Of a DNA stretch of 9,498 nucleotides, positions 6,111-9,498 are shown piece after piece (within the stretch, counting starts at the first letter, position 1; every line of letters begins with the position of its first letter). A program made the position numbers and the translations under genes. Below the pieces are notes generated by a model. That model was not told the DNA's origin. It did no database searches and saw nothing but the letters and a program-made list of their open reading frames with translations. The DNA comes from Betaproteobacteria bacterium (GTDB lineage: Bacteria; Pseudomonadota; Gammaproteobacteria; Burkholderiales; SG8-39): positions 1 to 9,498 of the forward strand of contig JAOUFA010000122.1 in the NCBI GenBank assembly GCA_029858545.1, given 5' to 3'.

Positions 6111-6557
6111 TTATCGCCCGCCCGGATCAAAGCTTTCATCGAGCCGGAAATCGCCGCGCTGGTAGGCCGCGACGAGTTCGCGCGCCTCCGCGGCGCAGGC
6201 GGCGGGGACCTTCAGGCTGGCGCCGCGCATCGCGGGCCCGAGCAGCGCGTCGGTCTGCAATAGATGCGCGTCGGCGGCCAGCGCGGGGATTCCCGCGGCC
6301 TCCAGGCAGGACTGCAGCAGATGGACTTCCGTGTAGGAAAGATAGCGGGCGACCATGACCCAATCCCCGAGGTAGATTTCATCCGCCGCGGCCGGCGCCG
6401 GCGAATCCTGCGCAAGCGTCAAGCCTCGGGCGCCAAGCTCGCGCACTGCGATCGCCTGTGCATCGTCGGTAAGTTCGGCCGATCGGCAAAGCCGGAGCAG
6501 TTCCGCGTCGGCAAGCGTCTGAAACCGCTCTTGCAGAATCTGGCGATCGACCGCCAT
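6111..6557 (-). CDS. DUF2007-like protein of unknown function
   Basis: The 148-residue protein has an N-terminal helical segment (about 1-50, LADAELLRLCRSAELTDDAQAIAVRELGARG), then a proline/alanine linker, then a compact domain from about residue 68: VARYLSYTEVHLLQSCLEAAGIPA, then a variable loop and LKVPAACAAEAREL. This pattern fits the DUF2007 family (called putative prokaryotic signal-transducing protein), whose ferredoxin-like fold resembles PII-type domains. No signal peptide or membrane segment is visible. The ATG at 6557 lacks a clear RBS, so translation may be coupled to the preceding alkyltransferase gene 45 bp upstream. The role is unknown. Confidence 0.75.
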   Translation of the reverse strand: MAVDRQILQERFQTLADAELLRLCRSAELTDDAQAIAVRELGARGLTLAQDSPAPAAADEIYLGDWVMVARYLSYTEVHLLQSCLEAAGIPALAADAHLLQTDALLGPAMRGASLKVPAACAAEARELVAAYQRGDFRLDESFDPGGR

Positions 6558-6576
6558 GATGGTTACGGCCCGTTCC

Positions 6577-6599
6577 GGCCGCGGCGCCGCGCCGCGGCC
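6577..6599. repeat. 10-bp GC-only hairpin between alkyltransferase and DUF2007 genes
   Basis: GGCCGCGGCG (6577-6586) and CGCCGCGGCC (6590-6599) are perfect inverted arms with a 3-nt loop, filling most of the 45-bp gap between the two genes. In the minus-strand transcript this is a very stable stem right after the alkyltransferase stop codon. It has no T-tract, so it may stabilise the upstream mRNA end or reduce read-through. In GC-rich DNA such palindromes also arise by chance. Confidence 0.6.
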
Positions 6600-6602
6600 C
6601 CG

Positions 6603-7442
6603 TCAAGGCCGGGCCTCTTCATATCTTGCCGACTCCCATGCGTGGATTGCCTGTTTGCGGGTTTCGCCCCAATGATATCCGCCCAGATGCCCGCTTTGTT
6701 GAATTACGCGGTGGCAGGGGATGAGAAAGGCGACCGGATTGGCGCCGTTCGCACGCCCGACCGCCCGCGCCGATTCCGGACGACCGATCGCACCGGCCAC
6801 CTGGGCGTAGCTCGCCACCTTTCCCGGAGGTATCCGCAGCAGGGCCCTCCACACGCTGATCTGAAAGTTGGTGCCGGACACGTGTAGCGACAGCGGGCGA
6901 TCCGGCTTGGGGTCGACGGCGAACATCGATTCGATGAGGGCTCCGGTGCGCCGCCGGTTCTCGCGCAGCAGCGCGCGCGGCCACTGTCCGGACAACGCGG
7001 TCCGATGCACGGTGAAATCGGGATCGTCCAGAAAGGCGAGCGCGCAGATGCCCCGGTCGGTGGCGGCGATGAAGGCGCCGCCGAAGGGCGTGTCATGCAC
7101 CGCGTAGTCGATCGTCAGTCCGGCGCCGCCCGTTTTGAATTCCCCCGGTGTCGCCGCTTCCAGTTGGACGAAGTGGTCGTACAAACGCGAACCGCTGCTC
7201 AATCCGAGCGCATCGGCAACCTCCAGCAGCGGCGTCGATGCATCGAGCAGCTGCTTGGCTCTTTCCACCGTCAGCACCTGCAGGAATTTCTTGGGCGTCA
7301 CGCCCGCCCAGCGGCAAAACAGGCGCTGGAAGTGGAACGGGCTCATGTGCAGATGCGCGGCGACCTCGTTCAGCGACGGCTGGGCGTGCACCCGACCGGC
7401 GATGAAGGTGATCGCCCGGGCGATGCGGTCATAGTCGGACAC
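6603..7442 (-). CDS. AraC-type HTH fused to methylated-DNA-protein-cysteine methyltransferase (Ada-like, lacking the N-terminal Ada domain)
   Basis: This 279-residue protein joins an AraC-family DNA-binding domain (about 1-105) to an O6-alkylguanine-DNA alkyltransferase (about 110-275). The first half shows two HTH units, LNEVAAHLHMSPFHFQRLFCRWAG and LLEVADALGLSSGSRLYDHFV. The second has FQISVWRALLRIPPGKVASYAQVA, RAVGRANGANPVAFLIPCHRVI with the methyl-acceptor Cys243, and the SGHLGGYHWGETRKQAIHAWE tail. It would transfer the alkyl group from O6-methylguanine to Cys243, a suicide repair reaction, and may regulate genes. E. coli Ada also has an N-terminal zinc domain whose Cys38 accepts methyl phosphotriesters and switches on transcription; that domain is absent here, so Ada-style activation is doubtful. 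The GTG start at 7442 is 6 bp after the stop of the upstream flavin-reductase-like gene, indicating one transcript. Confidence 0.93.
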   Translation of the reverse strand: MSDYDRIARAITFIAGRVHAQPSLNEVAAHLHMSPFHFQRLFCRWAGVTPKKFLQVLTVERAKQLLDASTPLLEVADALGLSSGSRLYDHFVQLEAATPGEFKTGGAGLTIDYAVHDTPFGGAFIAATDRGICALAFLDDPDFTVHRTALSGQWPRALLRENRRRTGALIESMFAVDPKPDRPLSLHVSGTNFQISVWRALLRIPPGKVASYAQVAGAIGRPESARAVGRANGANPVAFLIPCHRVIQQSGHLGGYHWGETRKQAIHAWESARYEEARP

Positions 7443-7448
7443 GCGGAT

Positions 7449-8144
7449 CTATCCGGGAAATTCCGCGCGGCCAGCATCCCGCCGCCTGCGTGCTCGGTCG
7501 ACGTCGGGGCTGCGGTACAGCGACTCCGGGATTTTCGCCAGGGTCGAGGCCTGCAGCCGCGGTCCGAGACCGTGGAATTGCTGAAAGCTCATGATCAGCG
7601 GACGCCATTTGTCGGGGTCGATGCGGTTGGCGTCGCCGTCCATCAATACGGATTGTTCCACGTGTACGCGCTGCACGCGTACTTCGAAACAAATGATGGA
7701 TCCACGCTGCGCGGCATCGTCCTGCGCAAGCCGATGCGCGGCCTCGACCACCGCTTCGAGTTGCACCGGGCATTCGCGCACGCGCGGCGGCGCGACGGTC
7801 TCCGAGGCGATCGGCGTCAGTCCCGCGATGCCGAACTTGTCGGCTTCGTGCCGGTAGCCCTTGCGCCGCTTGGCTTCGGGAACCGGAGTCGAGCCGGTGG
7901 TGAGCGCGAGGCGATCGACCGCCGCCACTTCGTTTACCGACGGGAGATTGAGCACGCACTCGCCGGTACGCAGCATGTTCTGCGGGGTCCTGGAATGCGC
8001 CGCCAGACCGAGCAGGCAACGCCAGCCAAGCCAGAAGGCCGAGGACATGGGCGCGAGGTTGCAGGTCGCGTCGTCGTTCAGAGTGCTGATCAGAACTACC
8101 GGCGTGCCGAAGTACAGTATCGATGGCTCGATGCATTGATGCAT
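7449..8144 (-). CDS. Flavin reductase-like (FMN-binding) domain protein
   Basis: The 231-residue protein has the split-barrel flavin-reductase fold: TPVVLISTLNDDATCNLAPMSSAFWLGW near the N-terminus, the GLAAHSRTPQNMLRTGECVLNLPS segment, and the DKFGIAGLTPIASETVAPPRVRECPVQLEA block. This is the DIM6/NtaB-like group that binds FMN and typically supplies reduced flavin or reduces small molecules; the substrate cannot be read from sequence. The ATG at 8144 is preceded by a GGAG (complement of 8151-8154) spaced 6 nt. It is the first intact gene after the broken XRE/2TM gene, 102 bp away, and is followed after 6 bp by the alkyltransferase fusion. The C-terminal 25 residues are arginine-rich and not conserved-looking. 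Confidence 0.88.
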   Translation of the reverse strand: MHQCIEPSILYFGTPVVLISTLNDDATCNLAPMSSAFWLGWRCLLGLAAHSRTPQNMLRTGECVLNLPSVNEVAAVDRLALTTGSTPVPEAKRRKGYRHEADKFGIAGLTPIASETVAPPRVRECPVQLEAVVEAAHRLAQDDAAQRGSIICFEVRVQRVHVEQSVLMDGDANRIDPDKWRPLIMSFQQFHGLGPRLQASTLAKIPESLYRSPDVDRARRRRDAGRAEFPG

Positions 8145-8246
8145 GGGTCGCTCCGCGAAAGTCTGTGACGATGCGCACAGATCATGCTCTCTTGCGCGGG
8201 CGTTCTCGACCCGGATCTTGCTGAGATGGGCGGGATGCTCGGGACG

Positions 8247-8721
8247 CTAGATAGAACGCCCCAAGCCCTTCTCCACCTGCCGCCGCTCCCAGCGGGGTCC
8301 GCGGAGTCCATCGGACCGGAACCCGCGAAACGCGTGCATCAGGATTCCCGGCCCCCAGCCGCCCATCACCCAGAAGACCCACATCCGCCGCGGCGACACG
8401 ATCAGATTGATCGCGAGCAAGGCGAGAGCCACGATGAGATAGCGAATCACGTGCGGGTAGAAACCACGCAGCGTGCGCACCTGCCTGAATGCCTCTTTTT
8501 CCTGCCTGTCGATCGAAATATCTGCTTTGGAAGTCATGGTCTGCTCCGGGTTCAGGGTGGAAGAGTCCACCTCGAATGCGGCGGCGAGAGACTTGAGCGT
8601 TCCGGTGCCGGCCGGATGGCCGGATTCCATGCGTTGATTGGTTCCGACACTCAACCCCGTTGGCATCGGCCAGTTGCTGCTGGGACCAGCCACGCTCAAG
8701 ACGCAATTCCTGAATCAACAT
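8247..8721 (-). pseudogene. XRE-family HTH plus 2TM domain protein, broken by a frameshift
   Basis: Two frames together give one recognisable protein of about 157 residues. From the ATG at 8721, with AGGAG (complement of 8728-8732) 6 nt before it, the first frame reads MLIQELRLERGWSQQQLADANG, the first helices of an XRE domain. The rest of that domain continues in another frame as LSVGTNQRMESGHPAGTGTLKSLAAAFEVDSSTLNP, followed by a charged linker and a 2TM domain (FYPHVIRYLIVALALLAINL, then WVFWVMGGWGPGILMHAFRGF). One extra G in the run at 8655-8658 explains the break. XRE proteins of this type usually read LSVRTIQRIE here; Arg to Gly, Ile to Asn and Ile to Met changes at this helix are consistent with decay. 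A sequencing error in the G run is the alternative. Function would be membrane-linked regulation, unknown in detail. Confidence 0.85.
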
Positions 8722-8829
8722 CTCAAGCTCCTTTCGCTACGGAGCGGCCAAGATGTTCCGGAGGAAGCCCTTTTACCACGCCAGCGGCACGCCATCACCA
8801 CGACAGGAACCCGACAGCGGCCCGCGCCG

Positions 8830-8847
8830 GCCGGGAAACCTCCCGGC
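8830..8847 (-). terminator. Weak terminator-like hairpin after the diguanylate cyclase gene
   Basis: GCCGGGA (8830-8836) and TCCCGGC (8841-8847) form a perfect 7-bp stem with a 4-nt loop, 46 bp after the cyclase stop. No T-tract follows in the minus-strand direction, so intrinsic termination is uncertain. The rest of the 172-bp gap 8722-8893 shows only the RBS of the next gene; no clear promoter was recognised. Confidence 0.35.
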
Positions 8848-8893
8848 GGCGGAGGCCGTCGATGAATTTCCGCGCCTTCCCCGCCGCGCGTCG

Positions 8894-9498
8894 TCAGGCC
8901 AGGATTGCGGTCTTCCGATCCGTGAGCGCGGCGATAACGGGAGGCTCCGTACCGGACACGACGACGCGATCGCGTCCCAGCCGCTTGGCCGCATACATGG
9001 CGGTGTCGGCGGCCTTGAGCAGTTGCTCGGGCGTCGCGCCGTGCTCCGGGTAGGCCGCGACTCCGGCCGATACCGTGAGGTTCTGGTGCGTCTGCCCGTT
9101 GTGGTTGACCCGGATCGCGCGTACCGCGTTGCAGAATTCCTGCGCGCGCTGCGTCGCCTGCTCCAGGGTCGCGCCCGACAGGACCAGCAGGAATTCCTCT
9201 CCGCCGAGACGGCAGGCGACATCGCTGCCGCGCAGCCAGTGCAACGACAGGTTGCCGAGTGTGCGCAGCACCTCGTCGCCCATATCGTGGCCCAGCGTGT
9301 CGTTGACATTCTTGAAGTGGTCCACGTCGAACAGAATCAGGCCGAACGGCCGTCCGGCGCGCCGGCTCGAGAAAACCTCCCGCACGAGGGTTTCTTCCAG
9401 GTAGCGGCGGTTGAACAGGCCGGTGAGCGGATCGCGCAGCGCCTGCGCCGCCAGGCGCTCGCGCAGGCGCAGGTTGGAAAATGACAGCGCCAGTTGCG
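8894..9498 (-). CDS. Diguanylate cyclase, GGDEF domain (N-terminus beyond the window)
   Basis: The visible 201 residues are the C-terminal part of a c-di-GMP synthase, which makes the second messenger from two GTP. The frame is open to the right edge; it enters with QLALSFSNLRLRERLAAQ, a helix like those that end a GAF or similar sensor domain. The GGDEF domain follows: RDPLTGLFNRRYLEE, FGLILFDVDHFKNVNDTLGHDMGDEVL, then the active site RLGGEEF and SAGVAAYPEHG, ending with AADTAMYAAKRLGRDRV. The signature is GGEEF, an active variant. RGSD lies five residues before it, matching the RxxD inhibitory site, so product inhibition is expected. The sensor domain and promoter are outside the window. 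Confidence 0.95.
   Translation of the reverse strand, partial: QLALSFSNLRLRERLAAQALRDPLTGLFNRRYLEETLVREVFSSRRAGRPFGLILFDVDHFKNVNDTLGHDMGDEVLRTLGNLSLHWLRGSDVACRLGGEEFLLVLSGATLEQATQRAQEFCNAVRAIRVNHNGQTHQNLTVSAGVAAYPEHGATPEQLLKAADTAMYAAKRLGRDRVVVSGTEPPVIAALTDRKTAILA

Overview
The window is about 9.5 kb of GC-rich bacterial chromosome with densely packed genes. A SAH riboswitch upstream of ahcY, an ahcY-metF pair and a long proteobacterial-type AhcY point to a Proteobacterium, most likely Beta- or possibly Gammaproteobacteria. This assignment is inferred from gene content and no taxonomic search was run. No rRNA, tRNA, CRISPR array or insertion sequence was seen.

Layout. Bases 1-139 hold no gene but carry a good sigma70-type promoter with an inverted repeat over its -35 box. 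On the plus strand, 140-1636 encodes an alanine-glyoxylate-type class V aminotransferase. Its reading frame extends about 86 codons upstream into a Cro/YdaS-like helix-turn-helix domain, and a strong internal ribosome binding site would also give a free 412-residue enzyme. The intergenic stretch 1637-1883 has a G-run hairpin and then a perfect 22-bp inverted repeat with a 7-nt loop. A YdjM-like membrane protein gene (1884-2930, plus) follows. It meets metF tail to tail, and the two stop codons overlap in the tetramer CTAG.

Everything from 2927 to the right edge is on the minus strand. In transcription order: a GGDEF diguanylate cyclase whose N-terminus lies beyond the window (9498-8894); an XRE-HTH/2TM gene broken by a +1 frameshift in a G4 run (8721-8247); a flavin-reductase-like protein (8144-7449); an AraC-type HTH fused to O6-alkylguanine-DNA alkyltransferase (7442-6603); a DUF2007-like protein (6557-6111); a macro-domain ADP-ribose hydrolase (6002-5484); then a promoter and SAH riboswitch (about 5419-5281) controlling ahcY (5225-3807) and metF (3772-2927).

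How the genes work together. ahcY and metF form a methyl-cycle operon: AhcY removes S-adenosylhomocysteine and yields homocysteine, and MetF supplies methyl-tetrahydrofolate to remethylate it. The riboswitch reads as an ON switch: SAH binding would form a pseudoknot that uses one strand of a terminator-like hairpin. The upstream minus-strand cluster (flavin reductase, alkyltransferase, DUF2007, macro domain) is closely spaced and may be co-transcribed; a damage-response theme is only an inference. The items most worth a second look are the HTH-aminotransferase frame with its dyad promoter and the 22-bp inverted repeat.
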